Shown here one piece after another: positions 36,443 to 44,476 of a stretch of 64,000 bases of DNA. The notes under the pieces are model-generated. The model saw only the letters and a program-made list of their open reading frames with translations. It was not told the DNA's origin and did not search any database. The translations under genes and the position numbers were made by a program. The stretch is from NCBI RefSeq assembly GCF_001404515.1, contig NZ_CXWE01000001.1, positions 992,001 through 1,056,000 on the forward strand, written 5' to 3'. Within the stretch, counting starts at the first letter, position 1; the number at the start of each line of letters is the position of its first letter. The DNA is from Roseibium album (GTDB taxonomy: Bacteria; Pseudomonadota; Alphaproteobacteria; Rhizobiales; Stappiaceae).

Positions 36443-38043
36443 TGGGACAGGAAAAATCATCGCTCCCCTACAAGGTCGACGAGATCATGCACCAGCCAAA
36501 GGGGTGGGCGAAATGGACCCCTTGGGCGCTCTTTCAGATTACGCTCTATTTCGGTCTCTGCTTCATTGGGCTCACCGTTTTCGAAAACGTCTTCTTCAGT
36601 CCGTCGACCAGGGAAATCACCCTTGTGATTGGTCTGCTTGGTATCTGGCGCTACGGATGGTGGTTCACCCACGCGGTCCGCGCCTGGATCTACGGCCGTT
36701 TTGTCTACCCGTCCATGCGCGACGCCGGGAAAAAGGTCTGGGAAGACGGCTGGCGTCCCAGGCACCTTCATTTCATGATGACCACCTACAAGGAACACCG
36801 CGATATAACCGAAAAGGTGATCCGTTCGATTTGCCGTGAGATCAAGGACGCCGGCGTTCCGGGCACGATCTGGCTTGGTTCCGGCGACCGCTCCGATGAG
36901 GAGCTGATTTCCAGCCTTCTTCTTCGCGAATGGTCTGACCTGGATGTCACCCTTCACGTTGTGCGGCAAAACCAGCCGGGCAAACGGCTCGCGATCGGTT
37001 TGGTTCTGCGTGCCATGAGTCGCGGCAATGTCGAAAAGGACGATCTCATCATCTTCATGGATGGCGATTTCATTCTCGCGCCAAACGCCGTCGGAGCCTG
37101 TCTGCCGCTGTTCAAGCTTTATCCGGATCTGCAGGCCTGTACCACGGACGAGGAAGTTCTGTGCATCGGTCCCCGATGGATCGCCAACTGGCTGACAATG
37201 CGTTTCGCCCAGCGTCGTCTTGCCATGCAATCCCATTCCCTGTCCGGCAGGGTCCTGACCTTGACAGGTCGCATGTCGGTCTTTCGGGCCAATCATCTGG
37301 TGAAACTGAAATTCATACGTCTGCTTGAGGCCGACCACCTCGAGCACTGGCTCTGGGGCAAATTCCGGTTTCTGTCCGGTGACGACAAGAGTACCTGGTA
37401 CTACATGCTGCAGTCAGGGTGCCGCATGCTCTACGTACCGGACGCGATGGGCTATACCGTCGAGGTGATCGAGGGATCCGGCATGGACCGGATGGTGCAG
37501 AACTTCCGCCGTTGGTCGGGCAACATGCTGCGGAATGGCACAAGAGCACTTGCGCTCGGACCGCACCGCATGCCGTTTTTTATCTGGTGGTGCCTGCTCG
37601 ATCAGAGAATGTCCATGTGGACCATGCTTGTAAGCCCGGTTTTGGCCGTGAGCACCTCTGTCCTCTATGACCCACACTACGTTTTCGGTTACGTCGTTTT
37701 CATATGTATCACGCGGATGCTGCTGTCCCTGTTTCTGTTCCAGTATGCGCGCAAGGTTGATCTCAGCTATCCCTTCATTCTCTACTTCAACCAGCTCATC
37801 AACGCATCGGTGAAGGTCTACTGTATCTTCAGGCTGTCCAAGCAGCGCTGGTCGAACCGGGGCGATCAACGCGCGGGCGACGGTGACGGATTTGTCGCCA
37901 CGTTGCAGAACTGGATGGCAAGCTATCTGACGCTTTTATACGTCACGATCCTCTTTCTTGCCGTTTGCCTGATGGCGGGCCTCATCGATCCACCGAGCAC
38001 CCGGATGATCTCGTATCTGCTTGGTTTGACTGCATCGACCTGA
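36442..38043 (+). CDS. alg8: Alg8-like GT2 polysaccharide synthase
   Basis: 533 aa. N-terminal membrane helices are followed by the family segment GIWRYGWWFTHAVRAWIYGRFVYP and a cytosolic GT2 domain with the metal motif FMDGDFI (D-x-D). QNFRRWSGNMLRNG is the Q-x2-RRW acceptor motif of processive synthases, and C-terminal membrane helices follow. It aligns in order with mannuronan synthase Alg8, which polymerises GDP-mannuronate and translocates the chain across the inner membrane. Translationally coupled to alg44 (ATG overlaps the stop by one base). Confidence 0.88.
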   Translation: MGQEKSSLPYKVDEIMHQPKGWAKWTPWALFQITLYFGLCFIGLTVFENVFFSPSTREITLVIGLLGIWRYGWWFTHAVRAWIYGRFVYPSMRDAGKKVWEDGWRPRHLHFMMTTYKEHRDITEKVIRSICREIKDAGVPGTIWLGSGDRSDEELISSLLLREWSDLDVTLHVVRQNQPGKRLAIGLVLRAMSRGNVEKDDLIIFMDGDFILAPNAVGACLPLFKLYPDLQACTTDEEVLCIGPRWIANWLTMRFAQRRLAMQSHSLSGRVLTLTGRMSVFRANHLVKLKFIRLLEADHLEHWLWGKFRFLSGDDKSTWYYMLQSGCRMLYVPDAMGYTVEVIEGSGMDRMVQNFRRWSGNMLRNGTRALALGPHRMPFFIWWCLLDQRMSMWTMLVSPVLAVSTSVLYDPHYVFGYVVFICITRMLLSLFLFQYARKVDLSYPFILYFNQLINASVKVYCIFRLSKQRWSNRGDQRAGDGDGFVATLQNWMASYLTLLYVTILFLAVCLMAGLIDPPSTRMISYLLGLTAST

Positions 38044-38060
38044 GGCGGCTAGGCAGCTTC

Positions 38061-38093
38061 CGATTTTGCAAACCGGTTTTTCCAAAATCGAAA
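38061..38093. promoter_or_regulatory. inverted-repeat control site upstream of the algX-like gene
   Basis: CGATTTTG...CAAAATCG (38061-38090) is a palindrome with 8-base arms. It contains ATTTTGCAAACC, identical to 12 bases at 34701 upstream of alg44. TTTCCAAAATCGAAA (38079-38093) matches 14/15 bases at 51265 upstream of algD. It may also act as a terminator for alg8, but no T-run follows. Confidence 0.55.
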
Positions 38094-38167
38094 TGGGTTC
38101 ACGTTCTCAAATTGAGAATTCAAAATTAAGCTTCTGATTTATATGCGTTTTCTTGAAGAATATCGAT

Positions 38168-38183
38168 TGGCCCGGTTCTTGTT
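38168..38183 (+). promoter_or_regulatory. candidate sigma-54 promoter of the algX-like operon
   Basis: TGGCCCG-GTTC-TTGTT. Spacing is that of -24/-12 promoters; the -12 element has GT instead of GC, the same change as in the algD promoter. The ATG lies 35 bases beyond it. Confidence 0.6.
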
Positions 38184-38218
38184 CTCAAGAGACAGGAAAC
38201 AAATCCAGGGGCTATGCC

Positions 38219-39487
38219 ATGAGACCTATCCCAAAACTGTATACCGCTGCGATGGCCGTCACGGCAATGATCGCGCTGGCACCGATTGCCTTCAATGCCG
38301 TCGTCGACGCGTTCGACCACAATCGTCTTGTCGAACTCGATCTCGACAAGAAGGAGATCAGCGTCAAGGCGCATTACCCGCTCTACAAGATGATGGAATA
38401 TCCTCGGATCAAGGCACCGACGGTGATCCTTGGGGATAGCCGAGCGCGCGCGTTGCAGGACAGATACTGGCAGGAGCTTGGCCGGGACGATGTCTATAAT
38501 TTCGCTTACGGTGGAGCGACGGTCTACGAGATCTACGACACCTTCAGATATCTGAGGGAAACGGTCGAACTTGACACGCTTATCGTCAGTCTGCCTCTCC
38601 GTAGCATGGATGCCCGTTTCAAGGGCAGCATGAACCGGGTCCCCGAGGCCATTGCGCTCGCGGACAATCCCTTTGCCTACTACACCAACTGGTTTGTGAC
38701 AAAGACCGGCTGGCGTCTGCTTCAGGACCGGTATCCTGGTTTGACCGCTCTTTTTGAAGATGTCTCGCTCTGGCCGGTTCAAGAGGCCCTTGCCGCGGAC
38801 TTTACAGCCGTCAGCACCTTGTCGGTCGAAGCTCTTCTTGACCCGTCACTTTGCGACGAGTGTGCACTGAGCGCGTCGGTCTCGTCCTTGAGGCTTCCGG
38901 CGGTTTATCATGGCCACGGGTTCGGCCTTGGGCGCTGGGCGGGCTACTGGCCCGAAATCTCGATCGACCGCGACCTGCCGCAGCTCTTTGCAAAACAGGT
39001 CGGTACCAATGGTGCCGCGGATTGGCGCCGGTTCAAGCAGTCCGAAGACCTCTGGAACATGATCGAGGAAATCGCATCCTGGTCTGCCGAAAATGACGTG
39101 AAACTCGTGTTTCTGATCCCGCCGACCATTTCCGAAATGCAGCGCCGGATCTCCGATTTCGGACTGACGGCTGCGAACCACAAGTTCCGTGAACGTCTTT
39201 CGACATTGGCTCCCGTGGTCGATCTGGACTTCGACACGCCCTTTACGCGGGAACTCGGCAATTTCACCGACGCCTATCATTTCGGCTCGGACCCGGCGCG
39301 AAGGATCGTCGGCGAATTGTTGATGTTGATCGATCGCGACCCGAAGCGTGTTGCCACCGCATCAAGCCGTCGCAAGGACCTGGTCTGCCCCGTAACGCCA
39401 GCCGAGACATCGCGGTCTCACGTTGAAGGAACGCTGGAGCTCCTTGAAGGTTCGTCGTGCAGGATCTGGAGGAAGACCGATGGCTAA
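38219..39487 (+). CDS. AlgX/AlgJ-like SGNH-hydrolase-fold protein (polysaccharide O-acetylation)
   Basis: 422 aa from ATG 38219 with AGGGG upstream. An N-terminal signal anchor (LYTAAMAVTAMIALAPIAFNAV) precedes a periplasmic SGNH-type domain. VILGDSRARAL gives Ser74 as nucleophile, and DAYHF near the C-terminus gives Asp351 and His354. AlgX and AlgJ use this arrangement to transfer acetyl groups onto alginate. With the MBOAT encoded downstream, this implies an acetylated polymer. It lacks a visible carbohydrate-binding module. The next small gene overlaps its end. Confidence 0.72.
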   Translation: MRPIPKLYTAAMAVTAMIALAPIAFNAVVDAFDHNRLVELDLDKKEISVKAHYPLYKMMEYPRIKAPTVILGDSRARALQDRYWQELGRDDVYNFAYGGATVYEIYDTFRYLRETVELDTLIVSLPLRSMDARFKGSMNRVPEAIALADNPFAYYTNWFVTKTGWRLLQDRYPGLTALFEDVSLWPVQEALAADFTAVSTLSVEALLDPSLCDECALSASVSSLRLPAVYHGHGFGLGRWAGYWPEISIDRDLPQLFAKQVGTNGAADWRRFKQSEDLWNMIEEIASWSAENDVKLVFLIPPTISEMQRRISDFGLTAANHKFRERLSTLAPVVDLDFDTPFTRELGNFTDAYHFGSDPARRIVGELLMLIDRDPKRVATASSRRKDLVCPVTPAETSRSHVEGTLELLEGSSCRIWRKTDG

Positions 39488-39695
39488 TCTGCGCTTTTCA
39501 CTCGGGGAAATTCTCATTTGTGCAACCGGCTTGATTGTCGGGGCCATCGCGGCAACCGGCTTCACGCAAACGCCTGACCGGACTTCGCAAAAACCCGTTC
39601 AACTTGAGAGCCATTGCCACAAAGACGGCCTGCACCAGCAGGATATGGCAATCGGCCGGCAATACGAACAACTCGCCCTGGAGGTGTTGCAATGA
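39480..39695 (+). CDS. 71-aa single-helix membrane protein in the alg-like operon, unknown
   Basis: One hydrophobic segment near the N-terminus (LGEILICATGLIVGAIAATGF), then a short polar periplasmic-looking tail. GGAGGAAG four bases before the ATG is a strong ribosome site. The start overlaps the previous stop by eight bases, and its stop overlaps the next ATG (ATGA), so all three are translationally coupled. No counterpart in the Pseudomonas alginate operon is recognised. Confidence 0.7.
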   Translation: MANLRFSLGEILICATGLIVGAIAATGFTQTPDRTSQKPVQLESHCHKDGLHQQDMAIGRQYEQLALEVLQ

Positions 39696-40918
39696 CCCGG
39701 ACAGACAAGAAATCATTCCTGTGGAAGGGTTTGCTGCTCGGCGCCGTGTTTGGTGTGGCAGGTGTGGTAGCCCTTACTTCGGAAACCATGCCGGTAAAGA
39801 TCAAATCCGAGCGGATTGATCCGACGATCGAGGAGATGATCAAGCAGGCTCGCGGTTTGCAGAAGGTAGGGCGTTGGGAAGCCGCCGCTGATATTCTCAC
39901 CCAGCTCGCCAATGACGGCCACCCCGTTGCCCTGTTCCACCTCGGAAGGGCCTACAAGAACGGCTGGGGGGTCAATACGGACCTGGAACAGTCGCGTCTG
40001 ATTTTCATGGAAGCGGTCAGGTACTCTTTCGCCTATCGCGGTGAAACCGCTTATGAACTCGGCCGACTGTTTCAACGCTCGTCAGGCGAAAAATGCGCCG
40101 AAATCGCGTTGCAGTGGTTCATGAAGGCACTCGACTGGGATTATCCGAAGGCGCATGTGCAACTGGCCAAGCATCATGAACGCGGGATAGGGACGGAGCG
40201 TGATCTCACGGCAGCGTTCTACCACTATGAACAGGCCGCAATTGCCGGGTATCCCTCGTCCACCATCAACTATGCCCGGATATTGCTGACAGGCCGTTAC
40301 GGTGTGACGCCTGATCCCGAACGTGCTCGGTTCTGGGCGGAACGTGCGATCGCGGGTCTGGAACAAAAAGCCAGGGACGGATCCGCGAGTTCGGCGAAAA
40401 CGCTGGGCCGGATTTACCGCGATGGCGAATTCATGGCCATGGATCGCTCGCGCGCAAGGGATTGGTTCCTGCGCTCCGCAAACCTCGGCGATGCCGGGGC
40501 GATGCACGATCTTGCACAGATGCTGATCAGCGCATCATTGGACGAAAAATCCGCGGAAGAAGCGTTGAAATGGCTGAGGCTCGCAGCAACCGCTGAGCAT
40601 GGCGGCGCGTTGACCGCTCTCGCGCGCCTTCATCTCAAGCAGAGCTTCGACCTCGAACCGGAAAGTGCGGTCGAACTGCTCGAGCGTGGTGTGGCCGTCG
40701 GTCACCCCGGGGCCATGGAAGAACTGGGACGACTGTTCGCCCGTGGCAAATACGTGCCTCAAGACCGCACAAAGGCCCTTGAGTTGGCCCGGAAGGGGAC
40801 CGACCGCGGTCACCAGGGCAGCGCGAGCCTGCTGCAGGATCTGTTGCAGGAAGACGAGGCAAACCTGACCGTTATCGAAAAGTCCACTTCGCAAAAATCT
40901 GCCAAGAAGGAGGGTTGA
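39692..40918 (+). CDS. AlgK-like Sel1-repeat protein
   Basis: 408 aa. An N-terminal membrane anchor (FLWKGLLLGAVFGVAGVVAL) is followed by about nine Sel1/TPR-like repeats (HPVALFHLGRAYKNGWGVNTDLEQS, YPKAHVQLAKHHERGIG, GHPGAMEELGRLFARGKYVPQD). AlgK is the Sel1-type scaffold that links the alginate porin to the rest of the complex; position and architecture suggest the same job. AlgK is a lipoprotein, whereas here a signal anchor seems more likely. Confidence 0.75.
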   Translation: MTRTDKKSFLWKGLLLGAVFGVAGVVALTSETMPVKIKSERIDPTIEEMIKQARGLQKVGRWEAAADILTQLANDGHPVALFHLGRAYKNGWGVNTDLEQSRLIFMEAVRYSFAYRGETAYELGRLFQRSSGEKCAEIALQWFMKALDWDYPKAHVQLAKHHERGIGTERDLTAAFYHYEQAAIAGYPSSTINYARILLTGRYGVTPDPERARFWAERAIAGLEQKARDGSASSAKTLGRIYRDGEFMAMDRSRARDWFLRSANLGDAGAMHDLAQMLISASLDEKSAEEALKWLRLAATAEHGGALTALARLHLKQSFDLEPESAVELLERGVAVGHPGAMEELGRLFARGKYVPQDRTKALELARKGTDRGHQGSASLLQDLLQEDEANLTVIEKSTSQKSAKKEG

Positions 40919-40921
40919 ACC

Positions 40922-42430
40922 ATGGTTTTCAGTTCCCTTGAATTCATCTACCTGTTCCTGCCACCGGTTCTGCTCGGTTATCTGGTTCTTCGCCACTACC
41001 GATGGGAAAACGGAATCATCTGGTGGCTCATCCTGGCTTCTCTTGCGTTTTATGGCTGGTGGACGCCGATTTATCTCCCATTGCTGTTGGGTTCGGTCGT
41101 CATCAACTTTGGGTTCCATCGCATCCTTCGCACCGTTCGGGACAGGTTTATCCTGATCTGCGGAATTGTGTTCAATCTCGGACTGATCGCGGTCTTCAAA
41201 TATGCGGATTTCTTCATTGGCAATGCGAACTTTTTCGCCGGGTCGGATATTCCGCTGCTCCACCTTGTGTTGCCGCTGGCAATTTCCTTCTTCACGTTCC
41301 AGCAGATCTCGTTCCTGATCGACACCTACAAGGGGGACGTCACGGAGTGCGACTTTCCGCGCTACATGCTGTTTGTCGTTTTCTTTCCGCAGTTGATCGC
41401 CGGACCGATTGTGATGCAGAAGGAAACCATTCCGCAGTTCAAGCTGCCGGTGTTCAGGAACAAGCTGGTCCTCAATCTGGCTGTTGGCAGCACCCTGTTT
41501 GCAATTGGCCTCTTCAAGAAGATCGTACTCGCGGACGGTATTGCGCCGTACGCCAATTCAGTCTTCAACCTGGCCGAAACCACATCCGGCGTGCCGTTCG
41601 AAGCGGCCTGGATCGGTGCTCTTGCCTATACGTTCCAGCTGTATTTCGACTTTTCCGGATATTGCGACATGGCCCTGGGTCTTGCGCGTCTCTTCGGAAT
41701 TCGCCTGCCGGTCAACTTCAATTCACCTTACAAGGCAACCAGCATTTCCGATTTCTGGCGCCGCTGGCACATCACCCTGTCCCATTTCCTGCGTGATTAC
41801 CTCTATATCCCGCTCGGCGGAAACCGAAGCGGTCCGGTGCGGCGCTACGGAAATCTGATGATCACCATGTTGCTGGGCGGTCTGTGGCACGGTGCCAGCT
41901 GGACATTTGTTTTCTGGGGCGGTCTCCATGGGGCCTACCTGGCAATCAACCACGGCTGGTCCGCACTGGTCGCTGCCGGTTATGTTCCTTCCATCCTGCC
42001 GAAGTCAGTCGGAAACCTGCTTAGCCGCGGCATTACCTTGCTGGCGGTTGTGGTCGCCTGGGTCTACTTCCGTGCGGAAAGTTTCGACGGTGCCAACAAC
42101 ATCCTGGCGGGCATGACAGGACTGTCGACGGTCTATGAGCCCAAACTCTGGGAGACCATGGTCACCGGTACGGCAGTGATCTGGGCAGCCATGATCTGTC
42201 TTGCCGCCATCGTCTTCCTGTTGCCGAACTCCATCGAATTCACGGAAAACTACAACCCGGTGCTCGGCCTGAAGAAGTTCGTTGCCCAGAGGCGCTCCGA
42301 TGGGTTTCTGCCGGTTCGTTGGAAGCCGAGCGCCGGTTGGGCTGCAGCTGTTTCTGTCCTCTTCGGGGTCGCTCTCATCCAGACATACCGTCTGGCTGAA
42401 TTGACCGAATTCATCTATTTCAACTTCTAG
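40922..42430 (+). CDS. algI: AlgI-like membrane-bound O-acyltransferase (MBOAT)
   Basis: 502 aa, polytopic. N-terminus MVFSSLEFIYLFLPPVLLGYLV, then PQLIAGPIV, YFDFSGYCDMALGLARLFGI, SDFWRRWHITLSHFLRDYLYIPLGGNR, and GGLWHGASWTFVFWGGLHGAYL with the two MBOAT histidines. AlgI moves acetyl groups across the inner membrane for transfer by SGNH proteins such as the one encoded two genes earlier. Three bases after the AlgK-like stop. Confidence 0.95.
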   Translation: MVFSSLEFIYLFLPPVLLGYLVLRHYRWENGIIWWLILASLAFYGWWTPIYLPLLLGSVVINFGFHRILRTVRDRFILICGIVFNLGLIAVFKYADFFIGNANFFAGSDIPLLHLVLPLAISFFTFQQISFLIDTYKGDVTECDFPRYMLFVVFFPQLIAGPIVMQKETIPQFKLPVFRNKLVLNLAVGSTLFAIGLFKKIVLADGIAPYANSVFNLAETTSGVPFEAAWIGALAYTFQLYFDFSGYCDMALGLARLFGIRLPVNFNSPYKATSISDFWRRWHITLSHFLRDYLYIPLGGNRSGPVRRYGNLMITMLLGGLWHGASWTFVFWGGLHGAYLAINHGWSALVAAGYVPSILPKSVGNLLSRGITLLAVVVAWVYFRAESFDGANNILAGMTGLSTVYEPKLWETMVTGTAVIWAAMICLAAIVFLLPNSIEFTENYNPVLGLKKFVAQRRSDGFLPVRWKPSAGWAAAVSVLFGVALIQTYRLAELTEFIYFNF

Positions 42431-42443
42431 GAAGCAGACCAGG

Positions 42444-44408
42444 ATGAACTATCTTTCGCACGTGCTTGCTCTCTTCTCTGTCCTGGTTGCGTCCTGCGCC
42501 TTGGCAGAGGAGCCTGGGTTGAAGTCCGGTCACCTGATCCTGCCCGCGCAGGGAACTGAAGTTGACCTGCAAACGGGCGCCGTGAGCCGCAAGGGCGTCA
42601 CCGGGCAATGTCTGGAAACCGTGTCGCAAGCCGGTGGGTCCAGGTTGGTGGTAAGCCGCAACCCGGGTGACGACGTCCCAAACGTGACGGTGAACGGGAC
42701 AATTCAAAGTTGGGTCTCAGACGCGGGGGGTGCTGCAAGACTTGGTTCCGTCCGGCTCGCCAGGGATGGGTCGCTCGCTTTGCTTCGAAGCTGGAAAACT
42801 GGAGATAAACAAACAGAATTGCTGCAGGACGGGCAGATTGTCCGTAAATGGGAGCGTTCGGGTTCCCCCAAAATACTGCGGTTCACGGAAAATGAGGCAA
42901 TAATTCTGGAAAGCGGTGATGCTCAATCCTGGCATCTCAATCTCTATCCGAGAAATCTCCAAGGCCGGATAGAGCCTCGCGCAAGAACACTCGTAGACTT
43001 TGGCAGCTGCCGGCCCGGGCGCATGCGCATTGATAATGGAATTCTGTGGGCGCAAATGGACTGCGGTGAGGGAACCGACGGTGGTATCTTCCGGATTGAC
43101 ATGGAGAAAGGTGAAATCGGCGCACCGCTTTTGATTTCGCCGACCGCCGAGTTCGCGACAATACCTGGGTCGGCAGCAACGGCGAATGGGCAGACCGTCG
43201 CCGTGGTTTCAGGCACCCCCGCCGCACTTCAGCTTTATTACGCTGCAACAGGTCTCCTGCTTTCCCAATCGGGTGAAGTGCGCGCCTGTGCCTCCGACGC
43301 AGAAGGCCTTCAAAGCTGGAACCAGAGCTATCGGCTGCGTTCGCTTTCCACGCTGTTTCAGAAAACCGGGGACGAGGCATTCGCCGCCCTTGCCCTGAAA
43401 TCGATGCGGCTGACGCTGGCGGCGCAGGACGGTAAGCAGGGCCGGGCCGGCATCTCCAATCCCGAATGCGGCTGGAGCTCGACGATATACGGACAAAACG
43501 CCGATGAGCGGCTCAGTTTGATGATCAATCAGGCGATGATCGCCAACGCGCTTGACAGTTCCTGCCGGAAACTCGGAAAACTGTGTCCGCCCGCGTTGTC
43601 GCGTAAAATCACCGCTTCGAACCTTTGCCTGGCTCGAGCCTATGAAGAAGATTTCGATACCGAAGCGGGCATCTACACAATAAACGCCCGGGTCGATTTC
43701 CGCTTCGCCGGCAAGTTTGCTCCCTGGAACTGGCAAATCGCATTCGCCGCGCTGCTGAGCGAATTGCCCGATGCTGACTACAAGGCACGTGCTCGGCAAA
43801 TCGTGCAGGCGTTCCTCAAGGAATGGCAATCCGACAAGAACGGCGGGCTCTGGCGCTATTGGCCCAGCCAATACTATCTGGAGAAAGGGCTGACCGGAGA
43901 CCAACTGGGTGACCAAAGGTTCGAAGATACGGGCCATGCTGGGATTACGCTTCTGACATTGAGCGACTTCACGAAGGGCCTGGCCCCGGAAACCGCCGAT
44001 CTTGTCAAAAGACGTCTGGACTACATTCTTTCCTTCGGCAAGGAGACACCCAGGGATCTCGATGGAGATGGGCCCGCAGGGCACCGGTGGTTTCCCGCAG
44101 GAGGCTGGAGCCACTACGCGACAGAAGAGTTGCAGTTGGCCTACGAAGCACCAGTGCCGGGACGGTTCTCTGCGGACAGTCTCTACGTCTATTCCCGGCT
44201 CTTTGATCCCGCAGCCAGGTTTCAGCTCACAATCGACTTTCACTCCTGCAGGCAAACCTGTCAGTTTCAGGGCCGGCAGTCGTTTTCGAGCTGGCAGTCA
44301 TTCCTGAAATCCAATCCGTTTTTTCTGATTTCGACGGCCGATACGGACGTTTCGACCGAAACGAAACAGGAAGTGCGCGGCAATACATCGAAAATTCATA
44401 ACCAATGA
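42444..44408 (+). CDS. large exported protein with C-terminal alpha/alpha-toroid-like region, unknown
   Basis: 654 aa with a signal sequence (MNYLSHVLALFSVLVASCALAEE). V-A-S-C could be a lipobox, otherwise cleavage follows CALA. Residues 30-270 are beta-rich. From about 280 onward helix pairs (SYRLRSLSTLFQKTGDEAFAALALKSMRLTL, DERLSLMINQAMIANALDSS, DYKARARQIVQAFLKEW, GWSHYATEELQLAYE) resemble the alpha/alpha barrels of uronyl epimerases, lyases and unsaturated-uronide hydrolases. By position it could be the epimerase, lyase or secretion factor of the polymer, in place of AlgG/AlgL, which I do not find. No catalytic motif can be named. Confidence 0.6.
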   Translation: MNYLSHVLALFSVLVASCALAEEPGLKSGHLILPAQGTEVDLQTGAVSRKGVTGQCLETVSQAGGSRLVVSRNPGDDVPNVTVNGTIQSWVSDAGGAARLGSVRLARDGSLALLRSWKTGDKQTELLQDGQIVRKWERSGSPKILRFTENEAIILESGDAQSWHLNLYPRNLQGRIEPRARTLVDFGSCRPGRMRIDNGILWAQMDCGEGTDGGIFRIDMEKGEIGAPLLISPTAEFATIPGSAATANGQTVAVVSGTPAALQLYYAATGLLLSQSGEVRACASDAEGLQSWNQSYRLRSLSTLFQKTGDEAFAALALKSMRLTLAAQDGKQGRAGISNPECGWSSTIYGQNADERLSLMINQAMIANALDSSCRKLGKLCPPALSRKITASNLCLARAYEEDFDTEAGIYTINARVDFRFAGKFAPWNWQIAFAALLSELPDADYKARARQIVQAFLKEWQSDKNGGLWRYWPSQYYLEKGLTGDQLGDQRFEDTGHAGITLLTLSDFTKGLAPETADLVKRRLDYILSFGKETPRDLDGDGPAGHRWFPAGGWSHYATEELQLAYEAPVPGRFSADSLYVYSRLFDPAARFQLTIDFHSCRQTCQFQGRQSFSSWQSFLKSNPFFLISTADTDVSTETKQEVRGNTSKIHNQ

Positions 44409-44476
44409 GCAAGCATTCACCAGAAGGCCTACGCGCTGGAAACGGGTCTGAGCACCAGAACCGAGGGGACAAAAAT

